The position numbers and the translations under genes were made by a program. Positions 1 to 8,254 of a DNA stretch of 64,000 nucleotides are shown here, one piece after another. Position 1 is the first letter of the stretch, and each line of letters opens with the position of its first letter. The notes beneath the pieces are model-generated. The model was not told the DNA's origin. It was given only the letters and a program-made list of their open reading frames with translations, and made no database searches. This stretch comes from Nocardia puris (GTDB taxonomy: Bacteria; Actinomycetota; Actinomycetes; Mycobacteriales; Mycobacteriaceae): NCBI RefSeq assembly GCF_003315035.1, contig NZ_QNRE01000008.1, positions 124,001 through 188,000 of the forward strand. Reading direction: 5' to 3'.

Positions 1-1
1 C

Positions 2-1300
2 GGGCTGACCCGCATCTCCAGCAGCACCGTGCTGGCCTCGCACCTGCTGCCGCTGCCGGAGCTCGCGCAGTGCCTGAACCAGCACGACATCCTGCTCAGC
101 GGCATCGACATCATCAGCCACGGCCACCGCAGCCGGGCGGGCACGCCCGCGGGCAAGATCTACGAGTCCCTGCTGGGCCCGCTGCCCGCCACCGCGCATC
201 GCGCGGTGTGGCTGGCGATCAGCTTCGATGCCATCGAGTGCCCCGACGCGGCGGCCCGGCGCGGCGGCGGCAGCGAGGGCGCCTCGCGTGCGGTGACCGT
301 CGCGACGCAGCGCATCATGCGCGCGCTCGAGGACGCCGACTGCAACGCCCGCATCCTGACCGCGCCCGAGATCCGCAAGGCGGTCCTGCAGATCACCGCC
401 GGTTTCGATCCGCGCACGCTCACCCATCGCTGGCGCTACGCCGAACTCGGCAACGCCGTGAACATCGGCAGCGCGGTCGATCCGAAGCACCTCGGCTCGG
501 ATCTGCTGTCCCAGCTGTGGGTCGCGCCCTCGCGCGGCACCACGGTCACGGTGCGCCTGCGCCCCGGCAGTTCGGCGGAGTCGGTGACCATCGGCGCCGC
601 CTGGCGTCTCACCGCCCGTGAACTGCCCGAACGCGGCAAGCTCAAGGGCATGGTGTCGATGAACGGCCGCCACCGCGACAGCCTGCTCGCGCACCTGCCG
701 CTGGCGGTGCCCGGCGTCGACGACACCGTCCCGATGACCGAGTACCCGATCGATGTGATCGGCGCGCTGCACCTGCCCTCGTCGGGCTGCGGCCAGCTGA
801 TCGGCTCCGACGAGAGCAATCAGGGTGTGGCGGTGCGCATCATCGGCCAGGGCATCTCGACCGTATACGTCGCGGGCGAGCTGTATCTGGCCCAGCAGCT
901 GGTGTTCCGCGCGCTGGCCGTCGGCGAGCGCATCCTGATCCGCACCGACCGCGCGCACGCGTGGGAGAACCTGGTGCAGACCATCGGCAATCCCGAGCGG
1001 CTCACCATCGCCGTCGAAACCCACCAGTCCGACGCGGGGTTCACCGCCACCGTGGTGGACGGTGTGCTGGCGCCCGCGCCGCACGCCGGTGTCACCACCA
1101 TCTACGTGACGGGCGATCCGATGGGCTGGCCCGCCACCCGTCCCGACCTGTCGATCCACCAGCCGGGCGCGATCGGCAACCACGTGGTGCTGCGCACCGG
1201 CACCGCGCAGGTGGATCTGACGCTGGTGTCGATCCCGCGCGAGGCCACCTACATCGGCCACCCGCGCGGGCGCCGCGCGATGGCCGGTCAGCCCGGATAG
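2..1300 (+). CDS. eccE: EccE, type VII (ESX) secretion membrane protein, 5' end missing
   Basis: The frame is open from base 2, so the gene starts before the window. EccE is a membrane component of the ESX secretion channel. The visible 432 residues are the cytosolic/periplasmic body; the N-terminal membrane segments typical of EccE are not in view. Identity rests on clear colinearity with the complete eccE at 33783-35528. Both contain PLPELA-x-CLNQ, IDIIS, a GPLPA-x-AHR block and a GCGQL-x-G-x-DES-x-QGVAV block. The gene is followed by a convergent FMN reductase whose end overlaps it by 13 bases. Because the truA/rplQ ribosomal operon lies about 10 kb to the right, the place ESX-4 holds in mycobacteria, this is probably the EccE of an ESX-4-type locus. 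That assignment is inference. Confidence 0.82.
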   Translation, partial: GLTRISSSTVLASHLLPLPELAQCLNQHDILLSGIDIISHGHRSRAGTPAGKIYESLLGPLPATAHRAVWLAISFDAIECPDAAARRGGGSEGASRAVTVATQRIMRALEDADCNARILTAPEIRKAVLQITAGFDPRTLTHRWRYAELGNAVNIGSAVDPKHLGSDLLSQLWVAPSRGTTVTVRLRPGSSAESVTIGAAWRLTARELPERGKLKGMVSMNGRHRDSLLAHLPLAVPGVDDTVPMTEYPIDVIGALHLPSSGCGQLIGSDESNQGVAVRIIGQGISTVYVAGELYLAQQLVFRALAVGERILIRTDRAHAWENLVQTIGNPERLTIAVETHQSDAGFTATVVDGVLAPAPHAGVTTIYVTGDPMGWPATRPDLSIHQPGAIGNHVVLRTGTAQVDLTLVSIPREATYIGHPRGRRAMAGQPG

Positions 1301-1848
1301 GGGTCGGCGGCCCGCGCGGCGCGCAGATGCCGCCCCCACCAGGCGAGTTGGCGCAGTTGGCGTTCGACGGCATCGAGCGCGGCGCCGTCGGTGGGCGTGC
1401 CGGTCGCGTCGAACCGGCGCTTGGCCTGGTGGAAGCTGACGGTCTCGCGCACCGACACCATGTGGATCTCGCCCACCACCTGCCGCAGTTGCTCGACGGC
1501 GCGCAGGCCACCGGACAGTCCACCGTAGGACACGAAAGCGATGGGCTTGCCGCGCCATTCGCGCTTGGCGGTGTCCAGGGCGGTCTTGAGCGAGGCCGGG
1601 TAGCCGTGGTTGTACTCGGAGGTGATCGCCACGAACGCGTCGGCGGACGCGAGCCGCTCCCGATACGCCCGCACCGCCGGGGTCTCCGTGAGGTCCATGG
1701 GCAGCGGTGTGTCGAGGAGATCGAGGACGCCCGTATCGAATTCGGACCTCTCCCGCACGGTGCGCAGGTACCAGGCGGCCACGACCGGCGCGAACCGCTC
1801 GGGACGAACACTGGCCACGATGACTTCCAGCCGCAAGGGGGTATCCAC
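1288..1848 (-). CDS. NADPH-dependent FMN reductase family flavoprotein
   Basis: A 186-aa flavodoxin-fold reductase that would use NAD(P)H to reduce FMN, or quinones and similar substrates, in the cytosol. The N-terminal strand followed by SVRPERF is the phosphate-binding loop of the family. SEYNHGYPASLKTALD (middle) and SYGGLSGGLRAVEQLR are the hallmark FMN-contact motifs. Length is normal for the family. The start is GTG; no strong ribosome binding site is visible and an alternative start cannot be excluded. The 3' end overlaps the convergent eccE by 13 bases. The physiological electron acceptor cannot be told from sequence. Confidence 0.85.
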   Translation of the reverse strand: MDTPLRLEVIVASVRPERFAPVVAAWYLRTVRERSEFDTGVLDLLDTPLPMDLTETPAVRAYRERLASADAFVAITSEYNHGYPASLKTALDTAKREWRGKPIAFVSYGGLSGGLRAVEQLRQVVGEIHMVSVRETVSFHQAKRRFDATGTPTDGAALDAVERQLRQLAWWGRHLRAARAADPYPG

Positions 1849-1908
1849 GCCGCGATGGTAATGCGGCGGTAGCCGGAGCGACCTCTCGCACGCCGGCCGG
1901 CCCTCCGC

Positions 1909-2925
1909 TCAGCTGTTCTCCACTGCACCCCTGGCGAATTCGGCCAAGCCCTGCGCCGGAGCGACCCGGGCTGTGAAGCCGATCGTGTGCGCCGCGCGGC
2001 GATGGTCGCCGACGAAGTGGCGGACATCCCCGATCCGGTACTGGCCGGTGACGACCGGGGTGGGGCCGCCGGTGGCCTTCGCCATGAGGGACGCGACCTC
2101 CCACAGGGTGATCGGATGGCCGGAGGCGATATTGAGCGGGACGAAACCCGGCGGCTGACGTTCGACGGCCGCGACGGTGGCGACGACGACGTCGTCGACG
2201 TGCACCAGATCGCGCACCTGTCCGCCGTCCTCGAAGACGCGGGGCGCGCGACCGACCAGCAGGTCGTCGCGGAACCGGGCCGCGGGCCCGACGCGCGCGC
2301 CCTCCCCGTACACGCTGTGGTAGCGCAGCACCGTGACGGCCGCGCCCGCGTTCAACCCCCACGCGTACGCATAGTGTTCCTGCGCCGCCTTGCTCGCCGC
2401 GTATGCGCTGCGCGGACGCGGCGGCGTGTCCTCCGCGACCGGTTCCCAGGTGAGCACTTCCCCGCTGCGGGGCGCACGATGGTCGAACATCCCGCGATCG
2501 AGATCGGCGCGCGAGCGCAACCCGGGGAAGAACGGGCCGCCCCGCACGGCGCGATAGCGCCCCTCTCCGTACACGACCACCGACGACGCGAGCACCAAGC
2601 TGCGCACACCCGCGTCGGCCATCCCGGCGAGCAGCACCGCCGTGGCGTGATCGTTGTGCAGCACGAAATCACCGGTGCCGGAGTCGGATTCGTCGCCGAC
2701 CAGCGCGGCGAGATGGCATACGCTGTCCACCCCCGCGAGCAGCGGGACCAACGCCTCCCGGTCGCGCACGTCGACCTGAACCACACCGTCCGGCAGCCGT
2801 GCCTCGGGACCGTGCACGGACGCGAGCATCAGATCGACGCCCACGACCTCGTGCCCCGCCGCGCCGAGGGCTCGACGGACCCGCGACCCGATGAATCCGG
2901 CGGCGCCGGTCAGCAGCACCTTCAT
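1909..2925 (-). CDS. NAD-dependent epimerase/dehydratase (extended SDR, GalE-like)
   Basis: A 338-aa extended short-chain dehydrogenase/reductase. The N-terminal Rossmann motif GAAGFIG (residues 7-13) binds NAD(P), and Tyr175-x3-Lys179 (YAASK) is the catalytic pair. The family converts nucleotide sugars (4-epimerases, 4,6-dehydratases) or related substrates; the substrate here is unknown. It lies 42 bases after the MTA phosphorylase stop on the same strand, so the two are probably co-transcribed. The same pairing, a phosphorylase annotated pnp next to galE3, is known from mycobacteria (Rv0535-Rv0536), so the linkage looks conserved although the functional link is unclear. Confidence 0.85.
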   Translation of the reverse strand: MKVLLTGAAGFIGSRVRRALGAAGHEVVGVDLMLASVHGPEARLPDGVVQVDVRDREALVPLLAGVDSVCHLAALVGDESDSGTGDFVLHNDHATAVLLAGMADAGVRSLVLASSVVVYGEGRYRAVRGGPFFPGLRSRADLDRGMFDHRAPRSGEVLTWEPVAEDTPPRPRSAYAASKAAQEHYAYAWGLNAGAAVTVLRYHSVYGEGARVGPAARFRDDLLVGRAPRVFEDGGQVRDLVHVDDVVVATVAAVERQPPGFVPLNIASGHPITLWEVASLMAKATGGPTPVVTGQYRIGDVRHFVGDHRRAAHTIGFTARVAPAQGLAEFARGAVENS

Positions 2926-2967
2926 CGGGACCGCCCCGCTACGCGAACGTCGCGCCGTCCCATGCGA

Positions 2968-3777
2968 TCACGGTAGTGCGAACGGCAGCGACACGCCCGT
3001 GTGCACGCGGCACCGATCGCAGGTGTCGGTGCCGCTCACCGCCGCCACCGACGCGCGGATGAGCTCCTTGAACGGCGCGAGATTGCGCTTGAACTCGGCG
3101 AACACGTCCACCGCGTGCACACCGTCGCCCTCCTCCAGTCCGGCGTCGAGGTCGGTGACCAGCGCGACGGCGGCGTAGCAGAGTTCGAGTTCCCTGGCCA
3201 GCACGGCCTCCGGGTGCCCGGTCATGTTCACCAGATCCCAGCCCTGCCCGGCGAACCAGCGGCTCTCGGCGCGAGTGGAGAAGCGCGGGCCCTGCACCAC
3301 GACCATGGTGCCGCCCGCTTTGAGCGGCAGCGCCTCGATCTCGGATTTCACGACGGCCGAACGCAATTCGTCGCAGTAGGGGTCGGCGAACGAGACGTGC
3401 ACGCCGCCGCCGTCGAAGTAGGTCTGCTCGCGGCCGGAGGTGCGGTCGACCAGCTGATCCGGCACCGCGACGGTGCCCGGCCCCCAGTCCGCGCGCAGGC
3501 TGCCGACCGCGCACGGCGCGAGCACCCGCCGCACGCCGAGCGACCGCAACGCCCACAGGTTGGCCCGGTAGGGCAGGGTGTGCGGCGCGAACTCGTGCTG
3601 TTTGCCGTGGCGCGGCACGAACGCGACGGGGCGGCCCTCGACCTCGCCCACGGCGATCGGTGCGCTCGGTTTCCCGTACGGGGTGTCGACCTCGACGGTG
3701 GTGGCGTCGTTGTCGAAGAAGTCGTAGAAGCCACTGCCGCCGATGACGGCGAGGGCGGGCCGGGGAAGCGAACTCAT
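2968..3777 (-). CDS. S-methyl-5'-thioadenosine phosphorylase family (MTAP/PNP)
   Basis: A 269-aa trimeric purine-nucleoside phosphorylase family protein. It would cleave 5'-methylthioadenosine (a by-product of polyamine and SAM metabolism) or a related purine nucleoside with phosphate, in the cytosol. Evidence: IGGSGFYDF near the N-terminus (phosphate loop), FVPRHGKQHEFAPH and NYRAN-like PYRANLWAL, VVQGPRFSTRAE, and the purine-site block NMTGHPEAVLARE followed by VTDLD. The Asp of TD-x-D supports 6-aminopurine (MTA) rather than 6-oxopurine substrates. The start is the ATG at 3777, just before the conserved N-terminal strand; a longer reading frame upstream lacks family similarity. It heads an operon with the epimerase. 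A perfect inverted repeat lies 33 bases upstream. Confidence 0.87.
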   Translation of the reverse strand: MSSLPRPALAVIGGSGFYDFFDNDATTVEVDTPYGKPSAPIAVGEVEGRPVAFVPRHGKQHEFAPHTLPYRANLWALRSLGVRRVLAPCAVGSLRADWGPGTVAVPDQLVDRTSGREQTYFDGGGVHVSFADPYCDELRSAVVKSEIEALPLKAGGTMVVVQGPRFSTRAESRWFAGQGWDLVNMTGHPEAVLARELELCYAAVALVTDLDAGLEEGDGVHAVDVFAEFKRNLAPFKELIRASVAAVSGTDTCDRCRVHTGVSLPFALP

Positions 3778-3810
3778 GCGCTCGATTCTCGCGCCCGCCC
3801 GGCCCCGGTG

Positions 3811-3831
3811 CACCACCGGGAGCCGGTGGTG
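3811..3831. promoter_or_regulatory. Perfect 9-bp inverted repeat in a divergent promoter region
   Basis: CACCACCGG-GAG-CCGGTGGTG lies in the 80-bp gap between the divergent phosphorylase (minus) and DMT transporter (plus) genes. Position and perfect symmetry suggest a repressor operator or a leader hairpin. No factor is assigned. Confidence 0.4.
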
Positions 3832-3857
3832 ACGACGGTCACCGGAGGGCATCGGTA

Positions 3858-4841
3858 ATGATGGGACGATTCCCGGTCGAAGGTGAGGTAGCGGTGTCGC
3901 GTGCGCGGGCCGGTGTGTGGCTGACGGTGACGAGTGGGCTGACCTTCGCCAGCTCGGGCCCGCTGGCGAAATCGGTGATGGTGGCGGACTGGTCGCCGGG
4001 CGCGGTGCTGGCGCTGCGGCTGACCGGCGCGGCGGCGCTGCTGCTCGCGCTGGCCGCGCTCACCGAGCGCGCCGGATTGCGCGACAGCCTGCGCCACCTG
4101 CGCACGGTCGTCCTGTTCGGCGTGATCGGGGTGGCCGGCGTGCAGGCGACGTTCTTCCTGTCCCTGCAATACCTGCATGTAGGGGTCACCTTGATGATCC
4201 AGTTCCTCGCGCCGATCGTGGTGATCGGCTGGGACTGGGCGGTGCGCGGGCGCCGGCCGTCGGGGGCGACGCTGTTCGGCGCGGGCGTGGCGCTGACCGG
4301 GGCGGCGCTGGTCATCAACGTCTTCGACACCGGCGGGCTGAGCCTGCCCGGCCTCGGCTGGGCGGCGCTGTCGATGGTGTGCAACGCGGCGTTCTTCCTG
4401 GTCTCGGCGCGCGCGTCCGACAACCTGGAACCGGTGGCGCTGCTCGGATCGGGCATGGTGGTCGCGGCCTTGACGGCATGGGCGCTGGGCGCGGTATCGC
4501 TGCTGCCCATCCATTTCGGCGCGGCCACGGCGACGATGAACCACCGCGACCTGCCCACCTGGCTGGCACTGGCATTGTTGATCGTGATGAGCACCGTGGT
4601 GCCCTATCTCTGCGCCGTCGCGGGGACGGCGCGGATCGGCGCGACGCTCACCTCGCTGATCCTGTTGAGCGAGGTGCTGTTCGCGGTGGCGCTGTCGTGG
4701 CTGCTGCTCGCCGAGGCGATCGCGCCGGTGCAAGCGGCCGGTGCGACGCTCGTGGTGGGCGGTATCGCGCTGGCCAGGTACGGTGCCGAACAACGGTCGG
4801 TGCGGCGCGCGGAGTCCGCCTCGCGCCGCACCCCGACCTGA
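3858..4841 (+). CDS. EamA/DMT superfamily transporter (RhaT/YdcZ-type exporter)
   Basis: A 327-aa integral membrane protein with about ten hydrophobic segments arranged as two EamA repeats, typical of drug/metabolite transporters that export small metabolites or amino acids. The first repeat carries FASSGPLAKSV and the second TVVPYLCAVAG-x-ARIGAT followed by LLSEVLFAV, the usual conserved helix ends. Two starts are possible: ATG 3858 (GGAGG nine bases upstream) or GTG 3894 (AGGTGAGG six bases upstream). The second places the first membrane helix closer to the N-terminus. The substrate is unknown. Downstream is csoR, separated by a CsoR-type operator. Confidence 0.83.
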   Translation: MMGRFPVEGEVAVSRARAGVWLTVTSGLTFASSGPLAKSVMVADWSPGAVLALRLTGAAALLLALAALTERAGLRDSLRHLRTVVLFGVIGVAGVQATFFLSLQYLHVGVTLMIQFLAPIVVIGWDWAVRGRRPSGATLFGAGVALTGAALVINVFDTGGLSLPGLGWAALSMVCNAAFFLVSARASDNLEPVALLGSGMVVAALTAWALGAVSLLPIHFGAATATMNHRDLPTWLALALLIVMSTVVPYLCAVAGTARIGATLTSLILLSEVLFAVALSWLLLAEAIAPVQAAGATLVVGGIALARYGAEQRSVRRAESASRRTPT

Positions 4842-4860
4842 CAAGACGCCGGAACGCCTG

Positions 4861-4875
4861 TACCCTAGGGGGGTA
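4861..4875 (+). promoter_or_regulatory. CsoR-type operator TACCC-N5-GGGTA
   Basis: A perfect TACCC-TAGGG-GGGTA site lies 29 bases before the csoR start codon. G/C-rich TACCC...GGGTA palindromes are the known operator type for Cu(I)-sensing CsoR/RicR repressors in actinobacteria. It probably mediates autoregulation, with derepression when copper binds. Confidence 0.72.
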
Positions 4876-4904
4876 TAAGACCGGCAGGCACGAGGAGGCA
4901 GTCG

Positions 4905-5231
4905 GTGACCACCCCGGACACGAGCACCACCCACGACCACGCGCACGCGGGGCACGGCTACATCACGGCCAAGGACGACTACCTCAAGCGGTTGCGCCGC
5001 ATCGAGGGCCAGGCCCGCGGGCTGCAGCGGATGGTCGAGGAGGAGAAGTACTGCATCGACATCCTCACTCAGGTCTCCGCGATGACCAAGGCGCTGCAGG
5101 CGGTCGCCATGGGCCTGCTCGAGGATCACATCAGCCACTGCGTCGTGGACGCGGCGGTCGCGGGCGGGCCGGAGGCGGAGGCGAAGATCAAGGAGGCCAC
5201 CGACGCCATCGCGCGCTTGGTGCGCTCCTGA
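4905..5231 (+). CDS. csoR: CsoR-family metal-sensing transcriptional repressor
   Basis: A 108-aa all-helical DUF156 repressor that binds its operator as a tetramer and releases it on metal binding. Cys50, His75 and Cys79 have the same 25- and 4-residue spacing as the Cu(I) ligands Cys36/His61/Cys65 of Mycobacterium tuberculosis CsoR, so Cu(I) sensing is likely. The N-terminus carries extra histidines (HDHAHAGH), perhaps for metal capture. GTG start at 4905 with GAGGAGG six bases upstream. A matching operator precedes the gene. Odd point: no copper exporter or chaperone lies next to it, only an EamA exporter upstream and an unrelated convergent gene downstream, so the regulon beyond autoregulation is not visible here. 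Confidence 0.88.
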   Translation: MTTPDTSTTHDHAHAGHGYITAKDDYLKRLRRIEGQARGLQRMVEEEKYCIDILTQVSAMTKALQAVAMGLLEDHISHCVVDAAVAGGPEAEAKIKEATDAIARLVRS

Positions 5232-5254
5232 CTCGGGTGGAGTGCGCCGACCGG

Positions 5255-6169
5255 CTATCCGTGACGGCGCCGGTAGGCCGCTGCCGCGCCCGGATGCAGT
5301 GGGATAGGGCCGGTGCCGATCAGCGAACGCACGTCCAGGAATTGGGTGCCCGCAGCCTCCGCCGGAACCAAGTCATCCGGGTGCCCGGCCAGCAGATCCA
5401 CTATGGCCGCGGCGGCGCGGTCCGGCAGCGCCGGTGTGGTGAGCAGCAGATTGGCCACGCCGACCGTATGGACTGCGGCCGCACCGGGATACGCGTCAGC
5501 GGGGATGGCGACGCGGTCGTACACCGGTCCGTAGCTCGCGCGCAGCGGCGCGGCCAGCTCGCCTAGATCCAGCAGTCGCATTCGCGCGGGGACCTCCAGC
5601 GCACCCGTCGGCACGCCACCCGCCCAGAGCAACGCGTCGATAGAACCCGCCCGTAAGGCGACCGCCGCGTCCGACAGGGAGCGGTGTTCAACCGTGATAT
5701 CGCGCGCCGGGTCGATCCCCGCCGCGCGCAACAGCCGCTCGCCGGTCAGCGCGGCGCCCGACCCTGCGGCACCGAGATTCACCCGGGCGCCGCGCAATTC
5801 GTCGACGGCGCGGATCGGGCCGTCCGCCCGGACCGCGAGCTGGAGATAGTTCTCGTAGACCCGGCCCAGCGCGACCGCCGAACCCGGTGCCGAGCGCGCC
5901 GAATCCGCCAGCGCCAGAGCGGCATCCGCCAACCCCGCGCCAAGCAGATCCAAGTTCTCCTGCGAGCCCGACGTGGTGAGCGGCTCGATCCGCACCGCGC
6001 CGGTAGCCGCCGCCACGTCCGCCAGCAACCGCGCGAACGCGTGGTAGAAACCACCCGCCTCCCCCGACGCCAGACGCACCACGACGGGGTCGCGGTTCCC
6101 GCACGCGGCGGCGCTCAGCGCACCGATCGCCGTGAGCGCCAGGAACTCTCGGCGGCGGATTCCGGTCAT
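5255..6169 (-). CDS. TAXI-family solute-binding lipoprotein
   Basis: A 304-aa TAXI-type periplasmic binding protein. It starts at ATG 6169, overlapping the kinase stop codon as ATGA, so translation is coupled. The N-terminus is a twin-arginine-like signal (RRREFLALTA) with a lipobox ending LSAAAC, indicating a membrane-anchored lipoprotein. The mature part begins with VVVRLASGEAGGFYH, the TAXI signature, and continues with TTSGSQENLDLLGAGLADAAL. TAXI proteins normally feed dicarboxylates or glutamate-like acids to a TRAP permease; no permease gene is present here. Being the third gene of a response regulator-kinase operon, it may deliver the ligand signal to the kinase instead of to a transporter; that role is inferred. 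Confidence 0.83.
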   Translation of the reverse strand: MTGIRRREFLALTAIGALSAAACGNRDPVVVRLASGEAGGFYHAFARLLADVAAATGAVRIEPLTTSGSQENLDLLGAGLADAALALADSARSAPGSAVALGRVYENYLQLAVRADGPIRAVDELRGARVNLGAAGSGAALTGERLLRAAGIDPARDITVEHRSLSDAAVALRAGSIDALLWAGGVPTGALEVPARMRLLDLGELAAPLRASYGPVYDRVAIPADAYPGAAAVHTVGVANLLLTTPALPDRAAAAIVDLLAGHPDDLVPAEAAGTQFLDVRSLIGTGPIPLHPGAAAAYRRRHG

Positions 6170-7578
6170 CGCGGCACCTCCGCCCAAGGCAGGTCCACGA
6201 CGGTCGCCAACCCGTGCGGTTCGACCGCTCGCACCGTCAGCGCGCCGCCGCGCGATTTCGCCAACGCCGCCGCGATCGGCAAGCCCAGACCGGACCCTCC
6301 CGGGGATGCGGTGGAACCGCGGAAGAAGCGTGTGGTGAGCTTGTCGAGTTCCGCCGCGGGCACACCCGGCCCGTCGTCGGCGACCGTGAGGAGGACCCGG
6401 TCGTCAGCGAGATCCACCGATACCGAGACGGTGGCGCCGGCTCCGGAGTACCGGGTCGCATTGCTCAGCGGCACATCGAGGATCTGCGCCAGCACGTCGG
6501 CTGACGCGGCGACCTCGGCCGCCCCCACTGCAGGTTCCGCACGCAACGTCTGCCCCGCCGCCACGAAGGCCGAGTGCCAAGCGTCTATCCGGTCGGCGAC
6601 CACCTGCACCGCGTCGCAATGGTTTTCGGAGGCGTCGGTGGTGAAGGCTTCCGGTGTTTCGGCGACCGCCAGTGAGAGCAACCCGTCCAGCAGGGAGGTC
6701 AGGCGATCCACTTCCCCGCTCGCCCGCCGGAACGTATCGGACGCGGCGGGCGGGATGGACGGCTCCAAAGAGTCGAGTCGGATGGTCAGGGCAGCGAGCG
6801 GGTTGCGCATGGCATGTGCGGTGTCGGCCACCAATTGCCTTTGCGCTTCGGCCGATTCGGACACCGCGGCCGCCATACTGTCGAAGGATTCCGCGACGGC
6901 CCGCATTTCGGGCGGTCCGCCGTAGCGACGGGTGATCGAGGCGGGCGCCGCTGCCGCTCGAGGTTTCGGCAGCGACGCCGTCAGCCCGGCCACGGCGTCG
7001 GAGAGCGCGGCGAGCGGACGCAGCACCCACCGGCTCAGCGTGAGCGCGAGCAACGTGAACAGCACCATCGCCGCCGCCGCGCCCAGACCGATGATCACCC
7101 AGGCGCGGGTGATGTCGGCGCGCGCCCGTCCCGTCGAGGCCTCGATCACCACCGCGCCGTTGACCTGCACGCCCGTGCCCACCGGCCGCGTCACCAGCAT
7201 CGTGTCGGCGCTCCACGGCAGCAGCCTGGTCACCGGGTGCGGGCGCTGATTGCGGCGCGCGGCGGCCACGGCCGCAGCCACCTCGGGATCGGCCACGTCG
7301 ACGCCCGCGTTCACCGCCGACGCCCCTCGCGCGTCCACGACCAGCACGTTCTCCCCGTACAACTCGTGGTAGCGGGTGGCTTCCTCGGCCAGCGCGGTCC
7401 CGTCACCCGCCGCTGCGGCCGCGTCGGCCAGGGTCGCGAAACGGTCGGCGTCACCCGACCGGCCGAGCACGAGCTCCTGGGTGCGGCTGGTGGCGTAGGT
7501 GAGCGAGAGCGGCACCGCGAACGCGAGCACCGCCAGCGTGGCGAAAACCGTCAGCGCGGCGAGCAGCCTGCGCCGCAC
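6166..7578 (-). CDS. Membrane sensor histidine kinase
   Basis: A 470-aa two-component sensor. A membrane helix at about residues 5-27, an extracellular sensing domain of roughly 130 residues, a second helix near 160-185 and a HAMP-like linker precede the catalytic core. The H-box HAMRNPLAAL puts the phospho-accepting histidine near residue 255. N-box NATRYS, G1 DDGPGVP and G2 GGSGLGLPIA follow. It sits 16 bases after its response regulator and overlaps the TAXI lipoprotein by ATGA, so all three are one operon. The ligand is unknown; organic acids are a guess from the TAXI partner and the nearby MHS symporter. Confidence 0.9.
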   Translation of the reverse strand: MRRRLLAALTVFATLAVLAFAVPLSLTYATSRTQELVLGRSGDADRFATLADAAAAAGDGTALAEEATRYHELYGENVLVVDARGASAVNAGVDVADPEVAAAVAAARRNQRPHPVTRLLPWSADTMLVTRPVGTGVQVNGAVVIEASTGRARADITRAWVIIGLGAAAAMVLFTLLALTLSRWVLRPLAALSDAVAGLTASLPKPRAAAAPASITRRYGGPPEMRAVAESFDSMAAAVSESAEAQRQLVADTAHAMRNPLAALTIRLDSLEPSIPPAASDTFRRASGEVDRLTSLLDGLLSLAVAETPEAFTTDASENHCDAVQVVADRIDAWHSAFVAAGQTLRAEPAVGAAEVAASADVLAQILDVPLSNATRYSGAGATVSVSVDLADDRVLLTVADDGPGVPAAELDKLTTRFFRGSTASPGGSGLGLPIAAALAKSRGGALTVRAVEPHGLATVVDLPWAEVPR

Positions 7579-7594
7579 GGCACGCCCTCCGCGC

Positions 7595-8254
7595 TCAACG
7601 GCCCCACCGGTATCCGTAGCCGCGGATCGTGGTGATCAGGCCGGGGCGGTTCAGTTTCGCGCGCAGACCCGTCATGTGCACGTCCAGCGAGCGTGACACC
7701 GCGACGAACGCGTCGCCCCAGATCCGGTCCATCAGCTGCTGTCTGCTCACCGCTGCCCCCGGCCGTTCCACCAGCGCCTCGACGAGTTCGAATTCCTTCT
7801 GCGTCAACGGGATCGGCTTGCCCGCCACCTCCACGACCCGCGCCGCCAGGTCGACGCGCACATCCTCGGTGACCACTTCGCGCGGCGCGGGACGCCGCAC
7901 CAGCGGCACCCGGCGCATCACCGTGTCCAGGCGCGCGGTGAGTTCGGTGATGCGGGGCGGTTTGACCACGTAGTCGTCGGCCCCGCCACGCAGGCCGCGC
8001 ACGATGGATCGTTCGTCGTCGCGGGCGGTGAGGATCAGCACCGGCACCTGGCTCACCTCGCGCAACTGCCGCAGCACCTGGAGGCCGTCGATATCGGGCA
8101 GCCCGAGGTCGAGCAGCACCGCGTCGTACCCGCGGTGGTCGAGCAGCAGATCACTGCCCCGCCGCTTGCGCTCGGCCGTGTAGCCGCGGACGGTCAGCGC
8201 CTCCACCAGCGCATCGCCCACGCCGTCGTCGTCCTCGACCACCGCTACCCGCAC
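7595..8254 (-). CDS. OmpR/PhoB-type response regulator
   Basis: A 219-aa two-component regulator. The receiver domain has the acidic cluster EDDD (residues 7-10), phospho-acceptor Asp49 in LLDLGLPD, and Lys in VVKPP. The C-terminal winged helix ends with the usual TIRGYGYRW. GTG start at 8254 is preceded by GGGAGGAT at good spacing. The frame stays open far upstream, but that part is antisense to the transporter region and has no family similarity. It heads the regulator-kinase-TAXI operon. Resembles TctD/TcrA-like regulators of organic-acid uptake; targets are not proven. Confidence 0.92.
   Translation of the reverse strand: MRVAVVEDDDGVGDALVEALTVRGYTAERKRRGSDLLLDHRGYDAVLLDLGLPDIDGLQVLRQLREVSQVPVLILTARDDERSIVRGLRGGADDYVVKPPRITELTARLDTVMRRVPLVRRPAPREVVTEDVRVDLAARVVEVAGKPIPLTQKEFELVEALVERPGAAVSRQQLMDRIWGDAFVAVSRSLDVHMTGLRAKLNRPGLITTIRGYGYRWGR

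Noticed and set aside
3774..5138. 454-codon minus frame over the DMT transporter and csoR
   Set aside because: Covers two confidently identified plus-strand genes and is rich in His/Arg/Gln without motifs.
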